From positions 158,669-222,668 of the forward strand of contig ABCO01000006.1 in the NCBI GenBank assembly GCA_000170815.1: DNA of 64,000 bases. Direction: 5' to 3'. How positions within the stretch are numbered: position 1 is the first letter of the stretch; every line of letters begins with the position of its first letter. This document shows, piece by piece, positions 19,046 to 28,637 of the stretch. The stretch is from an unidentified eubacterium SCB49. Lineage in GTDB: Bacteria > Bacteroidota > Bacteroidia > Flavobacteriales > Flavobacteriaceae. The translations under genes were made by a program, and so were the position numbers. A model generated the notes under the pieces. That model had not been told where the DNA came from. It saw nothing but the letters and a program-made list of their open reading frames with translations, and ran no database searches.

Positions 19046-20029
19046 TTACTTCAAAACTGCATCAATCAATTCACCAAAAAATTCACCAAGATCCATACCT
19101 GCGTCTTTTACTTGTTTAGGGATAATACTTTCAGAGCTTAATCCTGGTGTGGTATTTATTTCTATAAAATAAGGAACGCCATCTTGAATGATAAACTCAG
19201 AGCGGCAAACGCCTTTCATTTTTAAAAGGTTATAAATACGTTTTGTTTCAGCTTTAACTTTTTGAGTGTCAGATTCAGAAATACGAGCAGGAGTAATCTC
19301 TTGTGATTTTCCTTCATATTTAGCTTCATAATCAAAGAAGTCGTTTTCGCTTACTATTTCAGTAGGGTTGAAAACTTTAATATTTCCGTAGTGAGAATAA
19401 GCGCCTACAGAAACCTCTGTACCTACAAGTGCAGTTTCGATAATGATCTCGCTATCTTCTTTGTATGCACGCTCTAGGGCAGGGACAAATGCTTCTATAG
19501 TATTCACCTTACTAATACCAAAACTACTACCTGCACGGTTGGGTTTTACAAAACAAGGTAGTCCCACTTTTGTAATTACAGCATTTACGTCTATAGGTTC
19601 GCCTTGGTTATGATAATAAGAGTTAGCGCATTTTACACCAAAGTTTTTTAAAACAGACAGACAATCTCGTTTGTTAAAACTAAGTGCGGCTTCATAAAAT
19701 CCAGAGCTTGTTTGTGGGATACCTAGGAGCTCAAAATAGGCTGCTAGATAACCATCTTCGCCAGGTGTACCGTGTACGGTGTTAAAAACAGCATCAGGAA
19801 TAATGGTTCCTTCAAGAGTTTCAAAACTAAAATCACCTTTATCTATAGGAATGTTTGTAGCTGTTTTAGGAACATAAAACCAACCTTCTTTTAAAATGTG
19901 AATAGGATAAACGTTGTATTTATTTTTGTCTAAAGCTTGGCAGACTATGTGACCACTGTTAAGAGAGATGTTTACCTCGCTGGAATATCCTCCCATAAGC
20001 ACGGCAATATTTTTTTTGTTATTTCGCAT
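19046..20029 (-). CDS. ddl: D-alanine--D-alanine ligase
   Basis: A 327-residue ATP-grasp ligase that makes D-Ala-D-Ala for peptidoglycan. Motifs include VLMGGYSSEVNIS at the N-terminus, HGTPGEDGYLAAYFELLGIP, the ATP-grasp loop GSSFGISKV and the metal-binding end FIEINTTPGLSSESIIPKQ. Length is normal. It is divergent from the PASTA-domain gene, with about 115 bases between the two start codons. Confidence 0.97.
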   Translation of the reverse strand: MRNNKKNIAVLMGGYSSEVNISLNSGHIVCQALDKNKYNVYPIHILKEGWFYVPKTATNIPIDKGDFSFETLEGTIIPDAVFNTVHGTPGEDGYLAAYFELLGIPQTSSGFYEAALSFNKRDCLSVLKNFGVKCANSYYHNQGEPIDVNAVITKVGLPCFVKPNRAGSSFGISKVNTIEAFVPALERAYKEDSEIIIETALVGTEVSVGAYSHYGNIKVFNPTEIVSENDFFDYEAKYEGKSQEITPARISESDTQKVKAETKRIYNLLKMKGVCRSEFIIQDGVPYFIEINTTPGLSSESIIPKQVKDAGMDLGEFFGELIDAVLK

Positions 20030-20118
20030 ACTTTTAAAATTACAACGTTTAATAGTTTGTGCCTAACGCACGCTAACAAAAATAGTTGTTATCTTTAAAA
20101 AGATAGTAAATTGCCCGT

Positions 20119-20126
20119 TATATTTG
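20119..20126 (+). promoter_or_regulatory. -7 promoter element of the PASTA/rluD unit
   Basis: TATATTTG, followed by CAG as at other promoters in this window, 19 bases before the PASTA gene ATG. No TTG lies at the ideal spacing upstream, so only the -7 element is claimed. Confidence 0.5.
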
Positions 20127-20145
20127 CAGATTAATACAGTAACGT

Positions 20146-20745
20146 ATGAACTTTTTTAAATTCCTTTTTTCAAAGACCTTTGTTAAGCAATTATTGTTTG
20201 CTATAGTGACTTTGGTTATTCTAGTATTTCTTTTAATGTTATGGCTAAAAAGCACTACAAATCATGGCGAGACTATAGAAGTTCCTAACCTTGCAAAGAT
20301 GGAGCTTGATAAGGTAGAATCAACACTAGACGATATAGATTTGCGTTATGAAGTGATGGATTCTGCTAATTACAACCCAGATTATCCTAGTTATTCTGTG
20401 ATAGAGCAAGTGCCTAAAGCGGGTAAATTTGTAAAAGAAAATCGTAAAATCTATTTAGCACTAAATCCTTCAGGATATGCAAAAATACCTGTGCCTAATG
20501 TTGTTGGTATTACAAAACGTCAAGGAGAGCCAACACTTTTAGCGACTGGTTTTAAAATAGGAAAGATTAGTACTCGAAAAAATATAGCTGAAGATCAAAT
20601 CTTAGAGTTACGTTATAAAGGTAAGGTGTTAAAGCCAGGAACCAAACTTAGCAAGACTTCTGTGATAGATTTAGTTATAGGTGATGGTTCTGGAAGTTAT
20701 CGTCCAGAAAGTAATACAACAGAAGACAAAGAAGATGAGCAATAA
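20146..20745 (+). CDS. PASTA-domain membrane protein
   Basis: A 199-residue protein anchored by one transmembrane helix (about 12-34). It has tandem PASTA repeats starting at EVPNLAKMELDKVESTLDD (about 47) and PVPNVVGITKRQGEPTLLATG (about 120), and perhaps a third partial unit. PASTA domains bind peptidoglycan or beta-lactams. There is no kinase domain, unlike PknB-type proteins. Its last 11 bases overlap the rluD gene, which indicates translational coupling. Being divergent from ddl also places it in a cell-wall neighbourhood. Confidence 0.9.
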   Translation: MNFFKFLFSKTFVKQLLFAIVTLVILVFLLMLWLKSTTNHGETIEVPNLAKMELDKVESTLDDIDLRYEVMDSANYNPDYPSYSVIEQVPKAGKFVKENRKIYLALNPSGYAKIPVPNVVGITKRQGEPTLLATGFKIGKISTRKNIAEDQILELRYKGKVLKPGTKLSKTSVIDLVIGDGSGSYRPESNTTEDKEDEQ

Positions 20746-21781
20746 TGAAATAGAAGGGCCAGAACCTGCAAGTAATGATGAAATGCACGAGCATTTTAGG
20801 TTTGTAGCTGATAAAGGACAACAGCCTTTACGTGTGGATAAGTATTTAATGAATCGCGTAGAAAACGCAACACGTAGTAAAATACAAAAAGCCGCAAAAG
20901 AAGGGAATATTTTTGTAAATAATGTGATTGTAAAATCTAATTATAAAGTGAAAGCAAATGATGTGGTGACGGTGCTTTTTGCACACCCTCCATATGAGTT
21001 ACTTCTCACACCAGAAGATATTGATATAGACATAGTCTATGAAGATGATGATTTACTTGTTGTTAATAAACAACCAGGGATGGTAGTACATCCTGGTCAT
21101 GGTAATTATAGCGGAACACTTATCAATGCATTAATACATCATATAGATAACCTTCCAAATAATTCAAGTAACCGTCCAGGTTTAGTACATCGTATAGATA
21201 AAGACACTAGTGGATTGCTAGTAGTTGCTAAAACCGAAGAAGCGATGACACATTTGGCTAAGCAGTTTTTTGATAAAACTACAGAGCGTGAGTATGTCGC
21301 TCTTGTTTGGGGAAATATTGAAGATGATGAAGGGACAATAGAAGGGCATATAGGTCGTCACCCTAAAAACAGATTACAAAACACTGTTTTTTTAGATGAG
21401 GATGCTGAAGAAAAAGGAAAGGCCGCAGTAACTCACTTTAAAGTCTTAGAGCGTTTTGGGTATGTAACATTAGTAAGTTGCAAGCTAGAGACTGGACGTA
21501 CGCATCAAATACGTGTGCATATGAAATTTATTGGTCATACGCTCTTTAATGACGAACGATACGGTGGTGAGAAAATACTAAAAGGTACTACGTTTTCAAA
21601 ATACAAACAGTTTGTAGATAATTGTTTTAAAGTACTCCCGAGGCAAGCGCTTCATGCAAGAACTTTAGGTTTTGTACATCCTACAACAGGAGAGATGATG
21701 CGTTTTGAAAGTAAAGTGCCACAGGATATTGAAGACTGTCTAGAAAAGTGGCGCAATTATAGCAAACACGTTATAGAGTAA
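20735..21781 (+). CDS. RluD-family pseudouridine synthase
   Basis: A 348-residue RNA-modifying enzyme. An S4 RNA-binding domain (about residues 25-85: PLRVDKYLMNRV..) is followed by the RluA/RluD catalytic domain. The catalytic aspartate is in HRIDKDTSGLLV; GRTHQIRVHM and the QALHARTLGF segment complete the signature. RluD isomerises uridines in helix 69 of 23S rRNA. I chose ATG 20735 because upstream residues of the longer frame (from 20681) only read through the PASTA gene. The 11-base overlap with that gene is a usual Bacteroidota arrangement. Confidence 0.95.
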   Translation: MSNNEIEGPEPASNDEMHEHFRFVADKGQQPLRVDKYLMNRVENATRSKIQKAAKEGNIFVNNVIVKSNYKVKANDVVTVLFAHPPYELLLTPEDIDIDIVYEDDDLLVVNKQPGMVVHPGHGNYSGTLINALIHHIDNLPNNSSNRPGLVHRIDKDTSGLLVVAKTEEAMTHLAKQFFDKTTEREYVALVWGNIEDDEGTIEGHIGRHPKNRLQNTVFLDEDAEEKGKAAVTHFKVLERFGYVTLVSCKLETGRTHQIRVHMKFIGHTLFNDERYGGEKILKGTTFSKYKQFVDNCFKVLPRQALHARTLGFVHPTTGEMMRFESKVPQDIEDCLEKWRNYSKHVIE

Positions 21782-21850
21782 GTTTTTTTTACTTCGGAAA
21801 TGTAACAGATAAAAAATACCTGTTAGATTTCTAATTGGCACAGTAAATAG

Positions 21851-21888
21851 ATAAAGCGCATTATTGATCATTCAATAATGCGCTTTAT
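21851..21888. terminator. Bidirectional hairpin terminator
   Basis: A perfect 17-bp stem (ATAAAGCGCATTATTGA and complement) with loop TCAT, between convergent rluD and the FG-GAP gene. T-runs are short, so efficiency is uncertain. Confidence 0.7.
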
Positions 21889-21910
21889 GATTATAGCTAT
21901 TTTAGCTGGA

Positions 21911-23662
21911 TTATTCTTTAATCCATTTTCCTAGATAGTTTGTTTGACCATCTTTTACTGAAACAAAATACACACCATTAGTCAGTTGTTTTAAGTCATA
22001 TTCTAAAGATTGATTTGTTGAAACATCTGTAGTTTCTTTTAAAATTACTCGACCGTCTACAGAATAAATATTCACCTGAGCAGCTATGATGTTCACAGGT
22101 AAGTTGATATTAAGGATTCCATTAGTTGGATTAGGCGAAATGACCAGTTTTTGATTATTAGCATATTGATTTACATTTAATATTTCTTCAGTAATAAGAC
22201 CATCACGGGTGTTGCTGCCTTTATAGCCGTTGCTTAATATTTTACTTTCATCATAAGGAACATCTAAGTTATATGTGTTCAGAAAAAAGGTGTCTACACC
22301 AGCACCAAAAGTAATTGAGTGTGAATTAGCTGTTAAGTCCATCATTCCATCATTATCAACATCACCTAACACGGCACCGTTTAAAAAAGTAAAGCCTTCA
22401 GGTCTTAAGGGAAAACCATCAATTTCACCACTACCGTCAGAAGAGTATGCGTGGATGTATCCAAACCCAGCAGCATCTGTTAACGTGCTTGAAAAAATAA
22501 TATCCCAGACACCATCATCATTTATGTCTCCTATAGTAATAACACCTTCATTACCACCATATTTTTCAATAGGAAAGTTGGCAATGTTAGTCCCATCTGG
22601 AGCAAGTCCATAAATAGTAGGTAAGTCAGAGCCATCATTGCTGGTGTTTCTGTCTCCCATAAATATCTCGTAAGTACCATCATCATTAAGATCTGCAACA
22701 GTAGAAGGTGCGTATGTCCATCCTCCTAATGCAATAGGCCAACCAGGTGCATAAGTAGCATCGTGATTTAAAACATAAAATGCAGCATTATCGCCGTGAT
22801 TGGCTCCTACAATTTCTAAAGTTTCATCATCATCTAGATCAACTAACATAGGAGATTGGTACGAATAACTAACTCCTGTTTCTACGAGTGGAAAACCATC
22901 TAGAATTTCTCCTTGGCTATTAAAAGCATACATACCTCCAGATGAGGCTGCAATAACAACATCATTACTACCATCATTGTCTATGTCACCTATAGATGGT
23001 GTAAACGCAGGTGTGGCAGGAACTTCTACAGGCCAATTAGCATTAATCTCTGTGCCATCTATATTTAATGCGTGAATAAACCCTTGAGTACTCCCAAAAC
23101 GTTCTCCTGTAACAATGTCTAGAGAACCATCACCATCTACATCTGCAATAGCAGGAGCGTTTATCATCCATTTATCATCAAAATTAAGGGGCCAACCTGG
23201 TAGGTCTTCTCCATTGCTGTCTGTTACATAAATTCTTCCTACCGTGGTTGGATATCCAGTATTTATTATAATTTCTGGAGATCCATCATCGTCTAAATCT
23301 GCAATAGATGGTGGTAATAAAACTGGGCCTTCTACGGCTTTTTCAAAAAAGATAGTACCATCGCCGTGTAAAGCAAAAAGGGTGGTGTCTACTCCAAAAA
23401 TAATTTCTTCAACTCCATCATTGTCTAGATCAGCTAATGTTACGCCTCTTGAGTTTTTAATGTTTGGGTTGGCAGGTCTTTCAAAAGTAAAATTTGCATC
23501 AATACCTTGCCCCTCAATTCTTGATTGAGAAACTTCAATTTCGGTAACAGATATAGTTCCGTCTTCGTTTAATGTCGCTTGTCTTCCTAGGTTATTCTGG
23601 GCTAAAATAGTAGTTGAAGCTAGTACAGAAACACATAAAACGATTAGTTTAGTTGTTTTCAT
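21911..23662 (-). CDS. Secreted FG-GAP/VCBS repeat protein with type IX sorting domain
   Basis: A 583-residue surface or secreted protein. After a signal peptide (about 1-21) come at least seven FG-GAP/VCBS-type beta-propeller repeats. Each has an Asp-rich calcium loop such as DLDNDGVEEI, DLDDDGSPEI, DVDGDGSLDI, DIDNDGSNDV and DVDNDGMMDL. The last 80 residues form a Por secretion (T9SS) sorting domain: ISPNPTNGILNI, VNIYSVDGR and LTNGVYFVSV. Such propellers bind ligands or carbohydrates at the cell surface; no enzyme domain is present. It is not part of an obvious operon. Confidence 0.93.
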   Translation of the reverse strand: MKTTKLIVLCVSVLASTTILAQNNLGRQATLNEDGTISVTEIEVSQSRIEGQGIDANFTFERPANPNIKNSRGVTLADLDNDGVEEIIFGVDTTLFALHGDGTIFFEKAVEGPVLLPPSIADLDDDGSPEIIINTGYPTTVGRIYVTDSNGEDLPGWPLNFDDKWMINAPAIADVDGDGSLDIVTGERFGSTQGFIHALNIDGTEINANWPVEVPATPAFTPSIGDIDNDGSNDVVIAASSGGMYAFNSQGEILDGFPLVETGVSYSYQSPMLVDLDDDETLEIVGANHGDNAAFYVLNHDATYAPGWPIALGGWTYAPSTVADLNDDGTYEIFMGDRNTSNDGSDLPTIYGLAPDGTNIANFPIEKYGGNEGVITIGDINDDGVWDIIFSSTLTDAAGFGYIHAYSSDGSGEIDGFPLRPEGFTFLNGAVLGDVDNDGMMDLTANSHSITFGAGVDTFFLNTYNLDVPYDESKILSNGYKGSNTRDGLITEEILNVNQYANNQKLVISPNPTNGILNINLPVNIIAAQVNIYSVDGRVILKETTDVSTNQSLEYDLKQLTNGVYFVSVKDGQTNYLGKWIKE

Positions 23663-23848
23663 ATAGTTGGTTTTAATTTGGTTTATTTTTAGTTTTACTG
23701 TTAAAATATGATTGATTTGTATGTGAAACCTTAATTTAGTTGAAATATAAGACTATAATCAATAAAGTTGATAGATTCTTTGTTAAAACTGATGGTAAAC
23801 ACTTCAGAAAACGTATTTAAGTTATTAAATTTGACCTAAAATAATCTT

Positions 23849-24610
23849 ATGAAAATTGTAGTATCTCCAGCTAAATCTCTTGACTTCGAAACTAAACTTC
23901 CTACCACAAGAGCTACTCAGCCTCAGTTTTTAGAGCAGGCAACAACATTAAACGCGAAGCTTGAAAAAAAATCTAAAAAAGCGATAGGTGAGTTAATGCA
24001 TATTAGTGATAAATTGGCCGAGCTTAATTATCAACGTTATAAAGATTTTACAACACCTTTTACTGAAAATAATGCACGCCCTGCAGTATACGCCTTTGCT
24101 GGTGATGTCTATACAGGTTTAGATGCTTATAGTATTTCAGAAAATAAAATTGATACTTTACAAGATACACTTCGTGTTTTGTCTGGTATGTATGGTGTGT
24201 TGCGTCCATTAGATTTAATGCAGCCATATCGTTTAGAAATGGGAACAAGTTTAAAAGTGGGTAAAAGTGATAATTTATACAATTTTTGGGGAGACACTGT
24301 TACCGAAGCTTTAAATGATGAACTTAAGGATGATGAGGTGTTTGTAAATCTTGCGAGTCAAGAATATTTTAAAGTGATTAATAAAAAGCTTTTAAAAGTA
24401 CCAATTATAAGCCCGGTTTTTAAAGATTTTAAAAATGGAAAATTAAAAATAATCTCTTTTTTCGCTAAAAAAGCAAGGGGAAGTATGGCGCGCTATTTAA
24501 TTGATACCGATGCTAAAAACATTCAAGATGTGTTAGGTTTTGATCGTGATGATTATCGTTATAGTGAAGAGCATACTGAAAATGAACTAGAACCTGTTTT
24601 TATTAGGTAA
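23849..24610 (+). CDS. yaaA: YaaA family peroxide-stress protein
   Basis: A 253-residue cytoplasmic protein of the YaaA/DUF328 family, which in E. coli limits free iron during peroxide stress and binds DNA. Signatures are [12 protein letters not shown] at the start, [39 protein letters not shown] and [15 protein letters not shown]. Length is typical. A possible -7 element TAAATTTG lies at 23826-23833. A bidirectional terminator follows. Confidence 0.96.
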   Translation: MKIVVSPAKSLDFETKLPTTRATQPQFLEQATTLNAKLEKKSKKAIGELMHISDKLAELNYQRYKDFTTPFTENNARPAVYAFAGDVYTGLDAYSISENKIDTLQDTLRVLSGMYGVLRPLDLMQPYRLEMGTSLKVGKSDNLYNFWGDTVTEALNDELKDDEVFVNLASQEYFKVINKKLLKVPIISPVFKDFKNGKLKIISFFAKKARGSMARYLIDTDAKNIQDVLGFDRDDYRYSEEHTENELEPVFIR

Positions 24611-24635
24611 CTTGTAGTAAGATACGAACAGAAAT

Positions 24636-24671
24636 AAAAAAGCGCGATTGGATCACCAATCGCGCTTTTTT
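24636..24671. terminator. Bidirectional intrinsic terminator
   Basis: A perfect 16-bp stem AAAAAAGCGCGATTGG / complement with loop ATCA. It ends yaaA (+) and the THX gene (-); the last two bases of the hairpin overlap the THX stop codon. Confidence 0.9.
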
Positions 24672-24798
24672 AATTTTGAGGAGTATTATCCTTGGTCTTT
24701 TTGGGCCGCACAGTAAACTTTTTACGTTTAGGCCTTAGCTTACCAAAAGTACTTATGAATATTTTTCCTCGTTTTGTTTTTTTATCACCTTTTCCCAT
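24670..24798 (-). CDS. 30S ribosomal protein THX family (42 residues)
   Basis: A very short basic protein. It begins MGKGDKKTKRGKIF and continues STFGKLRPKRKKF before a Lys-rich end. The MGKGDxKTxRGKI start is the hallmark of THX, a small protein that fits between RNA helices in the head of the Thermus 30S subunit and is widespread in Bacteroidota. It is below the usual gene-size cut-off and easily missed. A second short frame lies 33 bases upstream. Confidence 0.88.
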   Translation of the reverse strand: MGKGDKKTKRGKIFISTFGKLRPKRKKFTVRPKKTKDNTPQN

Positions 24799-24831
24799 AA
24801 TTTCATTTTAGAAATAGTAGTCTATAAGCTA

Positions 24832-24963
24832 CTATTTATTCTGTTGTTCTTTTATGGTTTTTGTATTAGGCTCAAACTTATTTGTATTTGTTTGATTTAC
24901 AATTCCCGAAGGATTTGTAGGGTTGGTTTGCTTTACTTTTCTTTCAAATTTACGTTCCATCAT
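24832..24963 (-). CDS. Possible 43-residue hypothetical protein upstream of THX
   Basis: A minus-strand frame with tandem ATG starts (24963 and 24960) reading MMERKFERKVKQTNPTNPSG and ending KEQQNK. It is hydrophilic and Asn/Lys/Thr-rich with no known motif. Support is only its position just ahead of the THX gene in the same direction and a clean ATG-to-stop frame. It could be noise. Confidence 0.4.
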   Translation of the reverse strand: MMERKFERKVKQTNPTNPSGIVNQTNTNKFEPNTKTIKEQQNK

Positions 24964-25072
24964 CTTTTCTTTTATTGTTCACGTCTAATATACTATCTAT
25001 TTGTTTAATAGAAGAATATAGACTTGTAAAGGTTTGTTAAACCCTCTATAAGTGGGGAATAAATTAAAAAGG

Positions 25073-25834
25073 TTATCGAATTGTCTTTACAAAATCTCCT
25101 ATTCCCTCAACACCACTTTCTGTTAGCATTTTTATAAAAGCACTTCCTATAATGGCACCATTGGCATAAGTAGTAGCAGCATTAAAAGTTTCAGAATTAC
25201 TAATACCAAAACCTACTATTTGAGGGTTGTTGAGGTTCATGTTTTTTATACGGGCAAAATAATCTGTTTGCACATTTCCGAAGCCAGATTGACTACCTGT
25301 TACGCTAGCGCTACTTACCATATAAATAAAACCGTTGCTAGCATTATCTATTTGTTTAATGCGCTCGTCACTAGTTTGTGGTGTGATTAGAAAGACATTA
25401 ATCAATCCGTATTTTTCAAACATTTCTTGATAATGCTCTTGATATTCTGCCAACGGTAAATCTGGTAATATCAATCCGTCAATTCCAATTTCTTGACATT
25501 TTTTGCAGAAATTCTCCACACCATATTGTAGCACAGGATTAAAATAGCCCATTATAATTAATGGAATAGAAACCGTTTTTCTAATGTCTTTTAATTGCTC
25601 AAAAAGTAGGGTAGTGGTCATTCCGTTTTTTAGTGCCTGCGTGCCACTTGTTTGTATGGTTGGACCATCTGCTAAGGGGTCACTAAAGGGTAAACCTATC
25701 TCTACCATGTCAACCCCGTTAGCTTGTAAGCTTTCTAAAACAGGGACAGTGTCTTCAAGTTTTGGGTAGCCTGCTGTGAAGTAGATAGAGAGTAATTTTG
25801 ATTTATTATTTAATCTTTCGTTGATACGATTCAT
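25073..25834 (-). CDS. trpA: Tryptophan synthase alpha subunit
   Basis: A 253-residue TIM barrel that cleaves indole-3-glycerol phosphate to indole and G3P. It has the catalytic glutamate in VDMVEIGLPFSDPLADGP (with the DPLADGP loop aspartate) and the phosphate-binding GFGISN and NGAIIGSAF segments. Indole is channelled to TrpB, encoded 34 bases upstream. It is the last gene of the trp operon. Confidence 0.98.
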   Translation of the reverse strand: MNRINERLNNKSKLLSIYFTAGYPKLEDTVPVLESLQANGVDMVEIGLPFSDPLADGPTIQTSGTQALKNGMTTTLLFEQLKDIRKTVSIPLIIMGYFNPVLQYGVENFCKKCQEIGIDGLILPDLPLAEYQEHYQEMFEKYGLINVFLITPQTSDERIKQIDNASNGFIYMVSSASVTGSQSGFGNVQTDYFARIKNMNLNNPQIVGFGISNSETFNAATTYANGAIIGSAFIKMLTESGVEGIGDFVKTIR

Positions 25835-25868
25835 GTGCTGTGTTTTTTCGTCTTGTTTCTGTTTTAAA

Positions 25869-27050
25869 CTAAAGCTTAAAATACTCTATATAATTGTTCA
25901 AATCTTTATCCCCACGACCACTTAAATTTACTACCACTACATCATCTGGTTTAAATGTACGCGTTTCAAAAATTGCAAGTGCGTGACTTGATTCTATTGC
26001 AGGAATAATCCCTTCTAGCTTACAAAGTGCTAAGCCGGCATTCATCGCATCATCATCTGTTACACTTATAAATTCGCCACGTCCACTAGTAAAAAGATGT
26101 GCGTGCATTGGACCAACTCCAGGGTAGTCTAACCCTGCCGAAATTGAATAAGGCTCTGTAATCTGGCCGTCATCTGTTTGCATTAGTAGTGTTTTGCTTC
26201 CGTGTATGATTCCTACTTTACCTAAAGCTGAGGTGGCTGCACTCTCACCTGTGTGTATTCCTTTTCCTGCAGCTTCAACAGCAATAATACCTACCTCCGG
26301 CTGATCTAGATAATGATAATATGCACCTGCGGCATTACTACCTCCACCAACACAAGCAACTACAAAGTCTGGGTTTTTACGTCCTTCTTTTTCTTGTAAT
26401 TGGTTTTTTATTTCTTCAGAAATTACGCTTTGAAAACGCGCCACCATATCTGGATAGGGATGAGGTCCTACGACGCTTCCTATAATATAATGCGTGTCTG
26501 TTGGGTTATTAATCCAATCTCTAATCGCTTCGTTTGTAGCGTCTTTTAAGGTTTTACTACCACTTGTTGCAGGTACAACTGTAGCACCTAGCATTTTCAT
26601 TCTTGCAACATTTGGAGCTTGTCTCGCAATGTCAATCTCGCCCATATAAACGATGCACTCTAATCCCATTAATGCACAAACGGTAGCGGTAGCAACACCG
26701 TGTTGTCCTGCGCCTGTTTCTGCGATAATTCGTTTTTTACCTAAACGCTGCGCCATTAAAATTTGACCAATAGTATTGTTTACTTTATGCGCTCCCGTAT
26801 GGCAAAGATCTTCTCGTTTTAAGTAGATTTTTGTGTTGTATTTCTCAGACATACGTTTAGCAAAATACAGTGGTGTAGGGCGACCCACATATTCCTTAAG
26901 TAGGTCTTGAAACTCCGCCTGAAATTCATCTGAAGCCATCACCTTTAAATATTGCTGGCGTAATTCTTCTACATTTGGATACAGCATTTCTGGGATGTAT
27001 GCACCGCCAAACTCGCCGTAATATCCTTTTTCGTTTACGTTATAATTCAT
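25869..27050 (-). CDS. trpB: Tryptophan synthase beta subunit
   Basis: A 393-residue PLP enzyme that joins indole and serine. The PLP lysine lies in [11 protein letters not shown], and the phosphate-binding loop is [10 protein letters not shown]. The N-terminal [14 protein letters not shown] and C-terminal NLSGRGDKD match TrpB1 (the canonical, alpha-dependent form). The gene is the sixth of the trp operon. Confidence 0.98.
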   Translation of the reverse strand: MNYNVNEKGYYGEFGGAYIPEMLYPNVEELRQQYLKVMASDEFQAEFQDLLKEYVGRPTPLYFAKRMSEKYNTKIYLKREDLCHTGAHKVNNTIGQILMAQRLGKKRIIAETGAGQHGVATATVCALMGLECIVYMGEIDIARQAPNVARMKMLGATVVPATSGSKTLKDATNEAIRDWINNPTDTHYIIGSVVGPHPYPDMVARFQSVISEEIKNQLQEKEGRKNPDFVVACVGGGSNAAGAYYHYLDQPEVGIIAVEAAGKGIHTGESAATSALGKVGIIHGSKTLLMQTDDGQITEPYSISAGLDYPGVGPMHAHLFTSGRGEFISVTDDDAMNAGLALCKLEGIIPAIESSHALAIFETRTFKPDDVVVVNLSGRGDKDLNNYIEYFKL

Positions 27051-27082
27051 TCTGAATTGCTTTATGCTTTAAGCCATATGCT

Positions 27083-27718
27083 TTAAGCAAATTCTTGTAT
27101 TAATTTTTTTAATTCTTCAATATTCTTCATCCCCGGACTATCCTCAAATTTACTATTTACATCAATGGCGTAAATAGGTAAATCTGTTTTGAGTAGTTCT
27201 TTTACTTCGGAAATATTCTCCATCGAAATACCACCACTTAAAATGAAAAGCTTGGTGCTTGGATACTCTTTTAAAACAGTCCAATCAAAAGCAAAACCGT
27301 TGCCACCTTTGTCTTTTCCTTTAGTATCAAAAAGAAATTTATCTACTGTGTTTTCATATTTTGAAAGTATATCAAAGTCAAAATTTTCTCCTACAGAAAA
27401 CACCTTCCATATTTCTACCTCGTGTCTTAATTTTGAATTAAATATATTTTGGTTTAGTTCATTGATATAAAATACAGACTCATCACCGTGTAGTTGAATA
27501 ACATCAAGTTTAAGCGTTTTTATTTTTTTCATTACAAATGAAATAGAAGCATCAACAAAAACCCCGACCTTTTTAATACCTGGGCTAGGTGGTATTTCAT
27601 TCAATATATAATTACGCGAACTTTTTTCGTAAAATATAAAGCCTAAATAGTCAGGCTGCAACGCTGCCACCTCGGCTACGTTGTGCTTCATTCCGCATAT
27701 TTTTAGTTTAATATCCAT
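27083..27718 (-). CDS. trpF: Phosphoribosylanthranilate isomerase
   Basis: A 211-residue TIM-barrel isomerase converting PRA to CdRP. The catalytic cysteine is in LKICGMKH and the general acid aspartate in FDTKGKDKGGNG. It is a separate gene, not fused to trpC as in enterobacteria. 32 bases precede trpB and a 76-base spacer with a heptanucleotide array separates it from trpC. Confidence 0.96.
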   Translation of the reverse strand: MDIKLKICGMKHNVAEVAALQPDYLGFIFYEKSSRNYILNEIPPSPGIKKVGVFVDASISFVMKKIKTLKLDVIQLHGDESVFYINELNQNIFNSKLRHEVEIWKVFSVGENFDFDILSKYENTVDKFLFDTKGKDKGGNGFAFDWTVLKEYPSTKLFILSGGISMENISEVKELLKTDLPIYAIDVNSKFEDSPGMKNIEELKKLIQEFA

Positions 27719-27764
27719 ATTCTTTCATTTCCGCTAAGGCGGTAATCTCTGATTTTATATTTTT

Positions 27765-27799
27765 CACTACTCACTACTCACTACTCACTACTCACTACT
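27765..27799. repeat. Heptanucleotide tandem repeat (CACTACT x5) between trpF and trpC
   Basis: Five perfect head-to-tail copies of CACTACT (AGTAGTG on the coding strand). The array ends inside the trpC stop region, whose gene ends at 27795. The same array is found between trpC and trpD. Confidence 0.95.
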
Positions 27800-28574
27800 T
27801 TAATGCTTTAATAAACTCCTCAGCACTCTCTCCTGGATTCTCGGTTTTCATAAATCGTTCTCCTATTAAAAAGCCTTTATAGCCATAGGGTTGTAATTCT
27901 TTGATTGCTTTTATGTTGCTAATGCCGCTTTCAGAAACTTTTACATAACTATCAGGTATTAATTTTGACAATGCTTTACTTGCATCAAGTGAAACTTCAA
28001 AGGTTTTTAGATTTCTGTTATTTACACCTAACAAATCTACGGTTGGGTGTAAAGATTTTTTAAGCTCTTCTTCGTTGTGGATTTCTAGCAAGACATCCAT
28101 CCCAAGCTCTTTTGCTAAAGCAGAATATTCTTGAAGTTGATTCTCTTCAAGGCAAGCAGCTATTAATAAAATAGCATCTGCACCATAGGCTTTTGCTTCA
28201 TAAATTTGATAGGGATCTACAATAAACTCTTTACGCAATAAAGGGATGTTTACGCTTGCTCTTGCCAGTAGTAAATCGTCTAGAGAACCTCCAAAAAACT
28301 TAGTGTCTGTTAAAACAGAAATTGCACTTACGCCTGCAGATTCATACCCTTTTACAACTTCTGGGAGTAAGATATTCTCATTGATCACAGATTTGCTAGG
28401 TGATCTTCTTTTGTGTTCTGCAATAATCCCAGAACCTGTAGCTACGCTTTCTGCCATAGCGTAACATTGTCTGTCAAACAATCCAGATTGCTGTAAAAAT
28501 GAAACAGGAAAGGCTTGCTTTCTTGCAGCAACTTCTAGTTTTTTATAGGTTGTTATTTTTTCTAGTATTGTCAA
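27795..28574 (-). CDS. trpC: Indole-3-glycerol phosphate synthase
   Basis: A 259-residue TIM barrel that decarboxylates and cyclises CdRP to indole-3-glycerol phosphate. Signatures are AEHKRRSPSKSVI (catalytic lysine region), LLRKEFIVDPYQIYEA, LLEIHNEEEL, LGVNNRNLKTFE and VSESGI. Length fits a monofunctional TrpC. The stop region carries the end of a heptanucleotide array, so the last codons may tolerate repeat change. Confidence 0.97.
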   Translation of the reverse strand: MTILEKITTYKKLEVAARKQAFPVSFLQQSGLFDRQCYAMAESVATGSGIIAEHKRRSPSKSVINENILLPEVVKGYESAGVSAISVLTDTKFFGGSLDDLLLARASVNIPLLRKEFIVDPYQIYEAKAYGADAILLIAACLEENQLQEYSALAKELGMDVLLEIHNEEELKKSLHPTVDLLGVNNRNLKTFEVSLDASKALSKLIPDSYVKVSESGISNIKAIKELQPYGYKGFLIGERFMKTENPGESAEEFIKALK

Positions 28575-28596
28575 ATCTTTAAGTTTTATTAATTTT

Positions 28597-28631
28597 CACT
28601 ACTCACTACTCACTACTCACTACTCACTACT
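28597..28631. repeat. Heptanucleotide tandem repeat (CACTACT x5) between trpC and trpD
   Basis: Five perfect copies of CACTACT, identical in unit and number to the array at 27765-27799 and again placed just after a stop codon on the coding strand. Confidence 0.95.
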
Positions 28632-28637
28632 CATTAA

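Noticed and set aside
27765..28631. CRISPR-like repeats
   Set aside because: The CACTACT units are head-to-tail with no spacers and there are no cas genes.
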